Assembly (NCBI GenBank): GCA_964352225.1
Contig: CAYGRM010000321.1
Coordinates: 1-7,794, forward strand
DNA: 7,794 nucleotides
Source of the DNA: CAJQQY01 sp964352225
GTDB taxonomy: Bacteria; Bacteroidota; Bacteroidia; Chitinophagales; Saprospiraceae
Direction of reading: 5' to 3'
Shown: positions 1-5,949 of the stretch, in pieces
Layout: each line of letters opens with the position of its first letter
Numbering within the stretch: position 1 is the first letter of the stretch
Program-made: the position numbers and the translations under genes
The notes under the pieces: generated by a model
Seen by the model: only the letters and a program-made list of their open reading frames with translations
Told to the model about the DNA's origin: nothing
The model's database searches: none

Positions 1-90
1 TAAATCTACCGTTGCTTCTTTGAAGGCTTCTTCTGATGCTCCAATTTGTTCTGCAACTTGGTCAATAATTTCTTCTGAAATAAACTTCAT
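1..90 (-). CDS. N-terminal fragment of an unidentified protein, cut by the window edge
   Basis: An open frame runs leftward from an ATG at 88-90 to the edge, giving 30 residues that begin MKFISEEIIDQVAEQIGASE and continue EAFKEATVDL. The fragment is acidic and looks helical, with no signal peptide. It is divergent from prs, with 111 bp between the two start codons. A weak TAnnTTTG-like element (TACTTTCG on the minus strand, 102-109) lies just upstream, though very close to the start, and a purine-rich stretch precedes the ATG. I do not recognise the family, and the fragment is too short to assign a function. Codon use and the clean ATG support it being a real gene. Confidence 0.6.
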   Translation of the reverse strand, partial: MKFISEEIIDQVAEQIGASEEAFKEATVDL

Positions 91-175
91 CTTTTTTTTC
101 TCGAAAGTATGACTTTTTTTCAATTAATTGGAAAATGGGTTTACCTTAAATTAACATGCAACTCTAAACTTTTCT

Positions 176-183
176 TACCTTTG
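176..183 (+). promoter_or_regulatory. Bacteroidota-type -7 promoter element for prs
   Basis: TACCTTTG matches the Bacteroidota -7 consensus TAnnTTTG exactly. No TTG is found at the expected -33 distance; the best is TTAA at 151-154. Transcription would start near 185-192, leaving a leader of about 10-17 nt before the GTG at 202. The element lies inside the apparent N-terminal extension of the longer prs frame, which argues against the upstream ATG. Confidence 0.6.
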
Positions 184-201
184 TCGCAAAACATTCATAT
201 C

Positions 202-1143
202 GTGGAAGTAAAACTTTTTTCAGGAATCGAGTCAGAATATCTGTCTTCGAAAATTGCAGATTTTTATGGTTTTAATTTGGGTGACAAAACCCTATTAAAA
301 TTCTCGGATGGCGAAATGCAACCCATCATTAATGAGTCTGTTCGTGGCTCTTACGTCTTTTTAATCCAATCTACTTTTGCTCCTTCGGATAACTTGATGG
401 AACTGCTCTTGATGATTGATACTGTGAAGCGAGCTTCTGCAGGTTATATCACGGCAGTAATTCCATACTTCGGATACGCAAGACAAGATCGAAAAGACAA
501 ACCAAGAGTTCCGATTTCGGCAAAATTGATCGCTAATTTGATTCAAGCTGCAGGCGCCAATCGAATTATGACAATGGATTTTCATGCTGATCAAATTCAA
601 GGATTTTTTGATATACCGGTAGATCACCTGAAAAGTGAAGCGATTTTTATTCGTCACTTAGCAAAACAAGATATGTCAAATGTTATTTTTGCCTCGCCTG
701 ATGTAGGGGGTGTAAAACGAGCACGAACGTATGCTAAACACTTCCAAAGGAGATTAGTAATTTGTGATAAGTATAGAAAAAGAGCTAATGAAATTGCTGG
801 AATGACTATCATCGGAGATGTAGCTGGAGCAGATGTAATCTTGGTCGATGATATTGCAGATACTGCTGGAACACTTTGTCGAGCTGCTGATATTATTATG
901 GAAAAAGGAGCTAAAAGTGTACAAGCAATTATCACGCATCCTGTATTGTCAGGAAAGGCTTACGAAAATATCAATAACTCAAAATTGAGTAAAATGATTG
1001 TAACTGATACCATTCCTTTAAAGGAAAATTCCGATAAAATTGAGGTGATTTCAACTGCTAAATTATTTGCTAAAGCCATCAGAAATACACACGAACATCG
1101 ATCGATTTCTGCTCTTTTTGTAGGTGAACAGTTAAAAAAATAA
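202..1143 (+). CDS. prs: Ribose-phosphate pyrophosphokinase (PRPP synthetase)
   Basis: This cytosolic enzyme transfers pyrophosphate from ATP to ribose 5-phosphate, making PRPP for purine, pyrimidine, NAD, His and Trp synthesis. From the GTG at 202 the protein has 313 residues, the normal family length. Visible class I motifs are FSDGE near residue 34, the ATP-binding segment ARQDRK near 93, the catalytic-His segment MDFHADQIQGFF (125-136, His128), the catalytic loop SPDVGGVKRAR (165-175) and the PRPP-binding loop VDDIADTAGT (215-224). The frame is open back to an ATG at 109, but that adds 31 residues without family similarity, and a good promoter element (176-183) falls inside it. The GTG is therefore preferred, although no Shine-Dalgarno is visible, as is usual in this phylum. 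A strong terminator follows. Confidence 0.95.
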   Translation: MEVKLFSGIESEYLSSKIADFYGFNLGDKTLLKFSDGEMQPIINESVRGSYVFLIQSTFAPSDNLMELLLMIDTVKRASAGYITAVIPYFGYARQDRKDKPRVPISAKLIANLIQAAGANRIMTMDFHADQIQGFFDIPVDHLKSEAIFIRHLAKQDMSNVIFASPDVGGVKRARTYAKHFQRRLVICDKYRKRANEIAGMTIIGDVAGADVILVDDIADTAGTLCRAADIIMEKGAKSVQAIITHPVLSGKAYENINNSKLSKMIVTDTIPLKENSDKIEVISTAKLFAKAIRNTHEHRSISALFVGEQLKK

Positions 1144-1182
1144 AATCAGATTGACGAAATAAAGTTTTAACCTTTTATCAAT

Positions 1183-1220
1183 AAAAAGGTGCAAAATTAC
1201 TTTTGCGCCTTTTTGTTTTT
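1183..1220 (+). terminator. Intrinsic terminator of prs
   Basis: A 14-bp stem pairs 1183-1196 with 1201-1214, with one G-U pair and the loop TTAC. Its core is GGTGC/GCGCC flanked by A and T runs. The T-rich tail continues to 1220. It starts 39 bp after the prs stop and should separate prs from rplY. Confidence 0.9.
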
Positions 1221-1288
1221 ATAACTAACTGATAATCAGTCTTTTTTTCGCCCAAAGAATCAATTTTTATTTGAATAAAATTTCTTTT

Positions 1289-1322
1289 TTGTTTTCAAAT
1301 AATAATAAAAACCTTATCTTTG
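1289..1322 (+). promoter_or_regulatory. Promoter of rplY
   Basis: TATCTTTG at 1315-1322 is a perfect TAnnTTTG -7 element. A TTG at 1289-1291 lies 23 nt upstream, at the long end of the usual -33 spacing. The start would fall near 1325-1330, giving a leader of about 55-60 nt. A short hairpin (1325-1332 with 1337-1344) sits at the extreme 5' end of that transcript. Confidence 0.65.
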
Positions 1323-1383
1323 CGAGCCTTTTCAAAAAAGGGCTTAAAAATCTGATATTTCTTAAAATTAAAATATTCATAAA

Positions 1384-1992
1384 ATGGAGACAGTTGCCGT
1401 AAACGGAACAATCCGAACAGAAGTTGGAAAAAAAGCTACAAAAACGATTCGTAATCAAGGGGAAGTTCCTTGTGTAATTTACGGAGGAGACCAAGTAGTT
1501 CATTTCTCAAGCACACCTAAAGCTTTCAAAAATTTGATTTTCACTCCTGAATTCAAATTAGTCGAAATTACGATTGACGGAACTGCCTACAAATGCATTC
1601 TAAAAGAAGCTCAATATCATCCAGTAAGTGATGAGATTGTACACTTGGACTTTTTGCAATTAATTGATGGACAAAACATCATTGTAAATATTCCAGTTGC
1701 TTTCAAAGGAGTTTCTCCAGGTGTAAAAGCAGGAGGTAAATTAGTTTCAAAATTAAGAACAATTAAAATTAAAACTACTCCAGATCAAATCGTTAACCAA
1801 TTGTTTGTTGATATTTCATCGACTACTTTAGGTGGTTCGGTTAGAGTAAGAGACGTTGAGGTTACGGAAGGAATGCAAGTGATGAATCCTGGTGCTACAC
1901 CAGTTGCTTCAGTTGAAATTCCTAGAGCATTGAAAAGTGCTGGAGCTGCTGCCGCGGCAGATGCTGCAGTTGCTAGTGGAGAAAAAAAATAG
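1384..1992 (+). CDS. rplY: 50S ribosomal protein L25 (general stress protein Ctc form)
   Basis: The 202-residue protein binds 5S rRNA in the large ribosomal subunit. It is the long, two-domain TL5/Ctc type. An N-terminal L25 beta-barrel (about residues 3-92) contains GEVPCVIYGG and YHPVSDEIVHLDFLQL, and a C-terminal beta-rich domain (about 98-180) contains the GVSPGVKAGG segment. The tail from about 185 is an Ala-rich, Lys-ended stretch (GAAAAADAAVASGEKK) that is probably disordered. The ATG at 1384 has no clear Shine-Dalgarno. The gene has its own promoter (1289-1322) and terminator (2017-2056), so it is probably monocistronic. In many Bacteroidota pth (peptidyl-tRNA hydrolase) follows rplY; here menA does. 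Confidence 0.95.
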   Translation: METVAVNGTIRTEVGKKATKTIRNQGEVPCVIYGGDQVVHFSSTPKAFKNLIFTPEFKLVEITIDGTAYKCILKEAQYHPVSDEIVHLDFLQLIDGQNIIVNIPVAFKGVSPGVKAGGKLVSKLRTIKIKTTPDQIVNQLFVDISSTTLGGSVRVRDVEVTEGMQVMNPGATPVASVEIPRALKSAGAAAAADAAVASGEKK

Positions 1993-2016
1993 TTTTACAA
2001 AAAAAACTTTCTATAT

Positions 2017-2056
2017 AAAAAAGAGGCGCAAGAAAAACTTGCGTCTCTTTTTTTTT
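2017..2056 (+). terminator. Intrinsic terminator of rplY
   Basis: A 16-bp stem pairs 2017-2032 with 2038-2053 around the loop AAAAA, with one G-U pair and the core GAGGCGCAAG/CTTGCGTCTC. A T run continues to 2056. The menA start is only 23 bp further on. Confidence 0.92.
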
Positions 2057-2079
2057 ATTAAAAACCAATTCCATAAATT

Positions 2080-2970
2080 ATGGTAAAAGCATGGATTTCT
2101 GCATTTCGACTAAGAACCCTTCCTTTGGCTTTGGCAAGTATTGCGATGGGAACCTTTTTAGCTGCCTCATATAACCAGATGCAACTGAAAGTATTTTTAC
2201 TCAGCGCATCAACTACTATTTTTCTACAAATACTTTCTAATCTTGCTAACGACTATGGAGACTCCATTCATGGAGCAGATAGTGCTGATCGAAAAGGACC
2301 TCAGCGAGCAGTTCAGTCTGGTGAGATTTCTTCCAAAGCGATGTTTCGAGCCATAGTCATTTTCACCTTTCTATCATTAATTTCAGGAGTTTGGTTACTT
2401 CTTGAAGCCAAACTTCCTTGGCAAACTTTTGCTTTATTTTTAGGACTTGGAATCATTGCAATTATTGCTGCGATCACCTATACCGCTGGAAATAAGCCAT
2501 ATGGTTACATGGGATTAGGAGATCTTTCAGTCTTAATTTTCTTTGGCTGGGTAGCAGTTTTGTGTACCTTTTATTTACATACTCAAGCTGTTGATTGGTG
2601 GTTATTTTTACCTGCAACAAGCTGTGGACTTTTTGCAACAGCAGTTTTGAATCTTAATAATATCCGAGATATTGAGTCGGATAAATTGGCTGGAAAAAAT
2701 TCACTCCCTGTTCGAATGGGAAAAACCAATGCAATAAAATATCATTGGTTTTTATTGATCGTTGGAATTCTATGTGCGGTAATTTATGTGAGTTTTCACT
2801 TCAAAAGCTCTGTCCAATTTTTATTCCTAATAGTTCTGCCTTTGTTATTTATTAATGGAAAAGCAGTCTATGAAAAAAAAGAAGCTGCCGAATTAGATCC
2901 TTACTTAAAACAAATGGCGTTGACGACTTTGCTATTTGTAATTACTTTTGGAATCGGGCAGATTATGTAA
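2080..2970 (+). CDS. menA: 1,4-dihydroxy-2-naphthoate polyprenyltransferase
   Basis: This UbiA-superfamily inner-membrane enzyme attaches the polyprenyl tail to 1,4-dihydroxy-2-naphthoate, giving demethylmenaquinone. The 296-residue protein has the usual length and about eight or nine hydrophobic segments. The first Asp-rich prenyl-diphosphate/Mg site is NDYGDSIHGADSADRKGP (57-74), and the second is NNIRDIESDKLAGK (193-206). DRKGP and the NNIRD-type second motif favour MenA over other UbiA enzymes. The start is an ATG without a Shine-Dalgarno. Only 23 bp separate it from the rplY terminator and I see no TAnnTTTG element there, so transcription may depend on read-through or an atypical promoter. 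No other men genes are in the window. The stop codon overlaps the left arm of a 27-bp inverted repeat. Confidence 0.93.
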   Translation: MVKAWISAFRLRTLPLALASIAMGTFLAASYNQMQLKVFLLSASTTIFLQILSNLANDYGDSIHGADSADRKGPQRAVQSGEISSKAMFRAIVIFTFLSLISGVWLLLEAKLPWQTFALFLGLGIIAIIAAITYTAGNKPYGYMGLGDLSVLIFFGWVAVLCTFYLHTQAVDWWLFLPATSCGLFATAVLNLNNIRDIESDKLAGKNSLPVRMGKTNAIKYHWFLLIVGILCAVIYVSFHFKSSVQFLFLIVLPLLFINGKAVYEKKEAAELDPYLKQMALTTLLFVITFGIGQIM

Positions 2971-2994
2971 AACCCCTGTCCCCTAAAGGGGAAC
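2968..2994 (+). repeat. Left arm of a perfect 27-bp inverted repeat
   Basis: The arm begins with the menA stop codon (TAA, 2968-2970), continues AACCCCTGTCCCC and ends with TAAAGGGGAAC. It is the exact reverse complement of 3087-3113. It contains its own small dyad, CCCCTAAAGGGG. Similar CCCCT/AGGGG repeats at gene ends are, to my recollection, dispersed in flavobacterial genomes. Copy number here cannot be judged from one window. Confidence 0.9.
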
Positions 2995-3020
2995 TTAAAA
3001 ATTATCAGCTGGGTAAAACC

Positions 3021-3060
3021 TAAAAAACCTATTCTTTCAATTGAAAGAATAGGTTTTTTA
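3021..3060. terminator. Perfect 40-bp palindrome, probable bidirectional terminator for menA and the TraB-family gene
   Basis: Each 20-bp arm is perfect, and the dyad centres between 3040 and 3041 (CAATTG core). The sequence starts TAAAAAACC and ends GGTTTTTTA, so either strand gives a hairpin followed by a U run. It sits between two convergent stop codons, 50 bp from each, which is where a shared terminator is expected. Confidence 0.88.
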
Positions 3061-3086
3061 ATGTTCATCTGAACTAAAAATATATC

Positions 3087-3113
3087 GTTCCCCTTTAGGG
3101 GACAGGGGTTTTA
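3087..3113 (-). repeat. Right arm of a perfect 27-bp inverted repeat
   Basis: This arm is the exact reverse complement of 2968-2994. Read on the minus strand it begins with the stop codon of the TraB-family gene (3111-3113) and continues AACCCCTGTCCCC. The two arms enclose 92 bp that include the 40-bp palindrome. The match ends abruptly on both sides. Confidence 0.9.
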
Positions 3114-4061
3114 AGGTTTCATCACCTTTTGCTTCACAGGATCCACAGCAGTCACCGTATACCCTTTTTTTCTCAATAAAGCTACTACTCCATTATTTCC
3201 TCCCAAGTGTCCTGCACCAACGGCGAAGAAAGTAGGTTTAACTTTCATCATACCTTCCATTAAAGGAATCCAATTTTTATTTCTGCCAACTAATAATAAG
3301 TCTTCAAACTCCCCCACTCCCTCAGTATCGCCCTCTATCATTCTATATAAGGCTGGTAATTCTTGATTTTTGTACAAATCTACCATTTGCTTAAATTGAT
3401 CATCACCACCATCGGTTCCTTTTATAGCATCAACTAACATCTCAGCTTGCGCTTCGTAGGGAATGCTATCAAACATGCTCAACTGAAACTCAATAGTCTC
3501 CAAACCACCCATTTCTTTTTGACTTTTTTGAGCCATTTCCATGAATTCCATTTCATAGGATTTCAATTCCCCTGATTGTAAATCTCCCGGTGCTACATCA
3601 CCTGAAGCAAAAGTTGAAAGGAATAATGGTTTTATTTTTTCTAAAAACATCAAGGGCAAACCTAAACCATCAAAGTGAGTTTTCACTAATTTATAATCTT
3701 CATCGCTAATTAGATCTTTTAAAGTTTGACCTCCTTCCATCGTAATCTTTCCCATCAATTTGAACAGTACACTCATATCGCTCATCTCTTCCATATTGAT
3801 TTCAAATACGACTTTATCACTTGCTGTAAAAGCAGTTTTCACCCCTTCTGTCAAAAAGAAATCCTCTTTCCCAATCATGTGAATTGTCCCAAAAACATAA
3901 GATGCCTTGGTCAAATCATTTCCAGTCACTTTCCAGAGCAATGCATTCTCATTTGCAGCATAACTTTTTTCTTGCGCAGTTTGAGCTATCGCTTTCTGCG
4001 AAGTGTTACATGAATAAAGAAACGATACTAGTAGTAATGCAATTCCAAATAAATTCCTCAT
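3111..4061 (-). CDS. TraB/GumN-family lipoprotein
   Basis: The 316-residue protein starts with a basic residue, a hydrophobic stretch and the lipobox LYSC (Cys18), so it is probably lipid-anchored and exported. The TraB/GumN hallmarks are present: a first GxxH box GTIHMIG (His61), an acidic strand VFEINMEE (85-92), the RNKNW segment (250-254) and a second box GAGHLGG (282-288) followed by GVVALLRKKGYTV. The two His boxes are shared with animal TIKI metalloproteases, so a metal-dependent peptidase activity is possible, but bacterial members are mostly uncharacterised. The gene lies 60 bp after the DUF3137 gene on the same strand and may be cotranscribed with it. A weak separate promoter (TACTTTTT on the minus strand, 4098-4105) is also conceivable. 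Confidence 0.88.
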   Translation of the reverse strand: MRNLFGIALLLVSFLYSCNTSQKAIAQTAQEKSYAANENALLWKVTGNDLTKASYVFGTIHMIGKEDFFLTEGVKTAFTASDKVVFEINMEEMSDMSVLFKLMGKITMEGGQTLKDLISDEDYKLVKTHFDGLGLPLMFLEKIKPLFLSTFASGDVAPGDLQSGELKSYEMEFMEMAQKSQKEMGGLETIEFQLSMFDSIPYEAQAEMLVDAIKGTDGGDDQFKQMVDLYKNQELPALYRMIEGDTEGVGEFEDLLLVGRNKNWIPLMEGMMKVKPTFFAVGAGHLGGNNGVVALLRKKGYTVTAVDPVKQKVMKP

Positions 4062-4121
4062 ATGTTCGTATTTATTTTTATAAAATTATTTCTCTCCAAA
4101 AAGTAACAACGCATTTACATT

Positions 4122-5141
4122 TTAGTTCGCATTGTCAAAATCCTCTAAGATACTCATCAATAAATCGATCTCTTCATAAAACTCATAAATCAACTCAAAA
4201 CTAACATTCGACCTAAAAACGTATGGTTCCAAAATATCATCTGGTTCGGTAATCGCAATGTAAATTTCATTTTTGATAAAAGAAACATACAACTCATTTT
4301 CTGTTTTTTCTCTAAAATTTAAAATCGTGTGCTGCATCGCACTTGATATTTTTTTGGCAATATCAGTTCCTTCTGTAGCATAAATTAAAAAATGTTTGTT
4401 CATTTCCTTTGCCAACATTTTTTTATCAACACCTTCTTTTCCAATAATTGGTTGTTCATCATAAAGATTAATCGTGTGCAATGTCTCTTCATCCACAGGT
4501 TCTCCTCCTCGTAAATTAAAAGAACGAATCGCTTTGGAAAGGTACGGTTTAAATTTTTTAGGTAAAATCAAAACCTCCCCAAGCATCTCCGTTTCCAAAA
4601 ATTCTCCGACACTTTTTTGATTTAATTTTGCATAGAGAAAAATACCCCGGAATACATAATTTAAACGGCTCCGCACTTTTGAATATTCTCTTACATTCAA
4701 TTCACTCAACTCAAAATCAAGTTCTCCAATTTTTCCACTAATGTAATCTTCACCTGTATATTGAGGTGCTCGCGTTTTAAAGATTTGACTAGCTAGAAAA
4801 CGTTCCTTTTCCACCTTTCGATTACTGTCATATTTTAGCGTTCCGTAATTGACACTATTATCTACAAAATCTAAAATCAAATTCACCACATTTGGTTTGA
4901 ACTTCGATCGAAATTGTTGAATTCGATATAATAAATAACTTAAATAAAATCCAAAAGGTAAGACTAAAAAAAACGATAACATCGTCGCCTGAAAATATAA
5001 AAGTACGATCACCACTAACGCAATGACAACCGCAGAGATCGTCAATAAAAATAATACTCGCTTACGGACTCGTTCCATCCGAACTAATTCAGGATGAATG
5101 GTATGGTTATAAAATAAGCGAAATTCATCTACGCGACGCAT
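4122..5141 (-). CDS. DUF3137-family two-TM membrane protein
   Basis: The 339-residue protein has an N-terminal amphipathic, charged helix (1-27), two adjacent membrane segments (about 28-50 and 53-72) separated by a very short turn, and a long cytosolic domain. The domain matches my memory of DUF3137: YVFRGIFLYAKLN (162-174), then LILPKKF, then HFLIYATEGTDIAKKISSAM (240-259), then SFIKNEIYIAI (297-307). The function of the family is unknown. There is no signal peptide or catalytic motif that I can recognise. The ATG start is preceded by a poor promoter candidate (5156-5184). A hairpin (5201-5242) separates it from the RHH gene upstream, so it is probably a separate unit from the parA pair. 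The gene after it encodes the TraB/GumN lipoprotein. Confidence 0.8.
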   Translation of the reverse strand: MRRVDEFRLFYNHTIHPELVRMERVRKRVLFLLTISAVVIALVVIVLLYFQATMLSFFLVLPFGFYLSYLLYRIQQFRSKFKPNVVNLILDFVDNSVNYGTLKYDSNRKVEKERFLASQIFKTRAPQYTGEDYISGKIGELDFELSELNVREYSKVRSRLNYVFRGIFLYAKLNQKSVGEFLETEMLGEVLILPKKFKPYLSKAIRSFNLRGGEPVDEETLHTINLYDEQPIIGKEGVDKKMLAKEMNKHFLIYATEGTDIAKKISSAMQHTILNFREKTENELYVSFIKNEIYIAITEPDDILEPYVFRSNVSFELIYEFYEEIDLLMSILEDFDNAN

Positions 5142-5200
5142 GAGGGAAAGGTTTTGAAGAATATGCAGTTGGGCTAGTTTACAATCAGTAATTACTTACT

Positions 5201-5242
5201 GCAAAATGGCTGAACAATTTTAAAATCATTCAGCCATTTTGT
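5201..5242 (-). terminator. Hairpin after the RHH-protein gene, probable terminator
   Basis: A 13-bp perfect stem pairs 5202-5214 with 5229-5241 (CAAAATGGCTGAA against TTCAGCCATTTTG), plus a closing G-U pair. The 14-nt AT-rich loop can pair partly with itself. It starts 7 bp after the minus-strand stop codon. No long U tail follows; the TTTT is part of the stem, so termination may be only moderate. Confidence 0.6.
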
Positions 5243-5248
5243 ATTTCC

Positions 5249-5818
5249 TTAATCTTCTAAATTATCAAATTTGGATTCATATTTGGCAAGATATTCTGCG
5301 ACTACTTCATCAATCACATCTTTGAGATAAGATTTTTTTACTTTCGCAATTGTCTTTAGTTTTTTCAACTTTTCCTTATCAAATACAAATGAAACTCGTT
5401 TTTTATTACTCGTCGATTCGATCTGCATAATGCTACCTTCGACAGTACTCCTAATCAATGAATCAAGTCCACCTGACCTTGGAATCACTCTTCGCTTTTT
5501 CTTTTCAGGTTTTGATTTTGATTCTGTTTTTTGATTTTTATTTTTCTTTTTTTCTTTCTCCTTTTCCTTCTTTATTTCGAATTGTTCCTCGATTGATTCA
5601 TGCACTACTTCTTGAAATAACGAATCTAAATCCATCGTAAAGTTTTTTCCAGCATTAGCACGCTTGCTTGAATCTTTTTTAGCATGAGGTTTTGACTTCT
5701 CAGGCTCAGACTGATAATCTTCCGTATTTTCTAATTCCAATACGACATCATCAATTGGATCACCTCCCCAATCGCCGAACAGACTTTCCAATCCTTTTTT
5801 AAATTTTTTCTTACTCAA
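5249..5818 (-). CDS. Putative ParA partner: triple-motif protein with C-terminal ribbon-helix-helix
   Basis: I do not recognise this 189-residue protein as a named family. Residues 9-14, 63-68 and 117-122 are GLESLF, DLDSLF and GLDSLI, exactly 54 residues apart, and each has P-I or S-I at +7/+8 after the final aromatic/aliphatic residue. Between them lie acidic, Ser-rich linkers and a dense Lys/Glu run (83-110). The C-terminus (138-182) reads as a ribbon-helix-helix: strand KKRVSFVFD, then two helices KEKLKKLKTIAKVKK and YLKDVIDEVVAEYLAKYE. The start is TTG (5816-5818): an in-frame TAG lies two codons upstream and the next Met is residue 62, which would lose the first motif. It lies 131 bp after parA on the same strand. 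I infer a DNA- or cargo-binding partner of ParA. There is no ParB (KorB/HTH) domain. DUF3408 proteins next to ParA in Bacteroides conjugative elements are an analogous arrangement, but homology is unproven. Confidence 0.75.
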   Translation of the reverse strand: MSKKKFKKGLESLFGDWGGDPIDDVVLELENTEDYQSEPEKSKPHAKKDSSKRANAGKNFTMDLDSLFQEVVHESIEEQFEIKKEKEKEKKKNKNQKTESKSKPEKKKRRVIPRSGGLDSLIRSTVEGSIMQIESTSNKKRVSFVFDKEKLKKLKTIAKVKKSYLKDVIDEVVAEYLAKYESKFDNLED

Positions 5819-5910
5819 AACCTACGTGATTTTTGAAAACAGATGAAGGATCTTTTCTAAAAAATGATCTGCTCTCTCTTGTTTAATAATAGTTTTCTCA
5901 TTTCTCTTTT

Positions 5911-5939
5911 AAAATAACTTAAAATTTAACTTAAGTCAA
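5911..5939 (-). promoter_or_regulatory. Possible promoter/operator before the RHH gene
   Basis: On the minus strand TTGACT (5934-5939) and TATTTT (5911-5916) are separated by 17 nt, a sigma70-like layout and not the TAnnTTTG type. The same stretch holds the direct repeat TAACTTAA (5915-5922 and 5927-5934, period 12) and the palindrome ACTTAAGT (5929-5936). RHH proteins often bind short tandem repeats over their own promoters, so autoregulation is possible. In AT-rich DNA such matches can arise by chance. Confidence 0.35.
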
Positions 5940-5949
5940 GCGCTAAAAA

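Noticed and set aside
121..130. Palindrome CAATTAATTG between the left-edge gene and prs, a possible operator
   Set aside because: It is ten bp of pure AT-rich dyad with a mismatched flank, and such sites are expected by chance at this composition.
654..939. Minus-strand open frames of 61-93 codons inside prs
   Set aside because: They lie antisense to a clear, conserved gene and show no domain or plausible start context.
1170..1190. ACCTTTT/AAAAGGT pairing that could compete with the prs terminator as an antiterminator
   Set aside because: The alternative stem is only 7 bp and far weaker than the 14-bp terminator. It lies downstream of a complete gene, where attenuation has no obvious target.
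1325..1344. 8-bp hairpin at the 5' end of the rplY leader (AGCC/GGCT core), a possible autoregulatory site
   Set aside because: It overlaps the predicted transcription start, so part may not be transcribed, and there is no similarity to a known r-protein leader that I can recognise.
3726..4204. Plus-strand open frames of 95 and 106 codons opposite the TraB-family and DUF3137 genes
   Set aside because: They are antisense shadows with Ser/His/Phe-rich composition and no recognisable motif.
5500..5580. Long pyrimidine-rich tract resembling a simple repeat or triplex-forming element
   Set aside because: It is explained by the Lys/Glu codons (AAR/GAR) of the linker in the minus-strand protein.
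5857..5901. Minus-strand 14-codon frame with ATG between parA and the RHH gene
   Set aside because: It is too short, has no ribosome-binding site and its composition is that of intergenic DNA.
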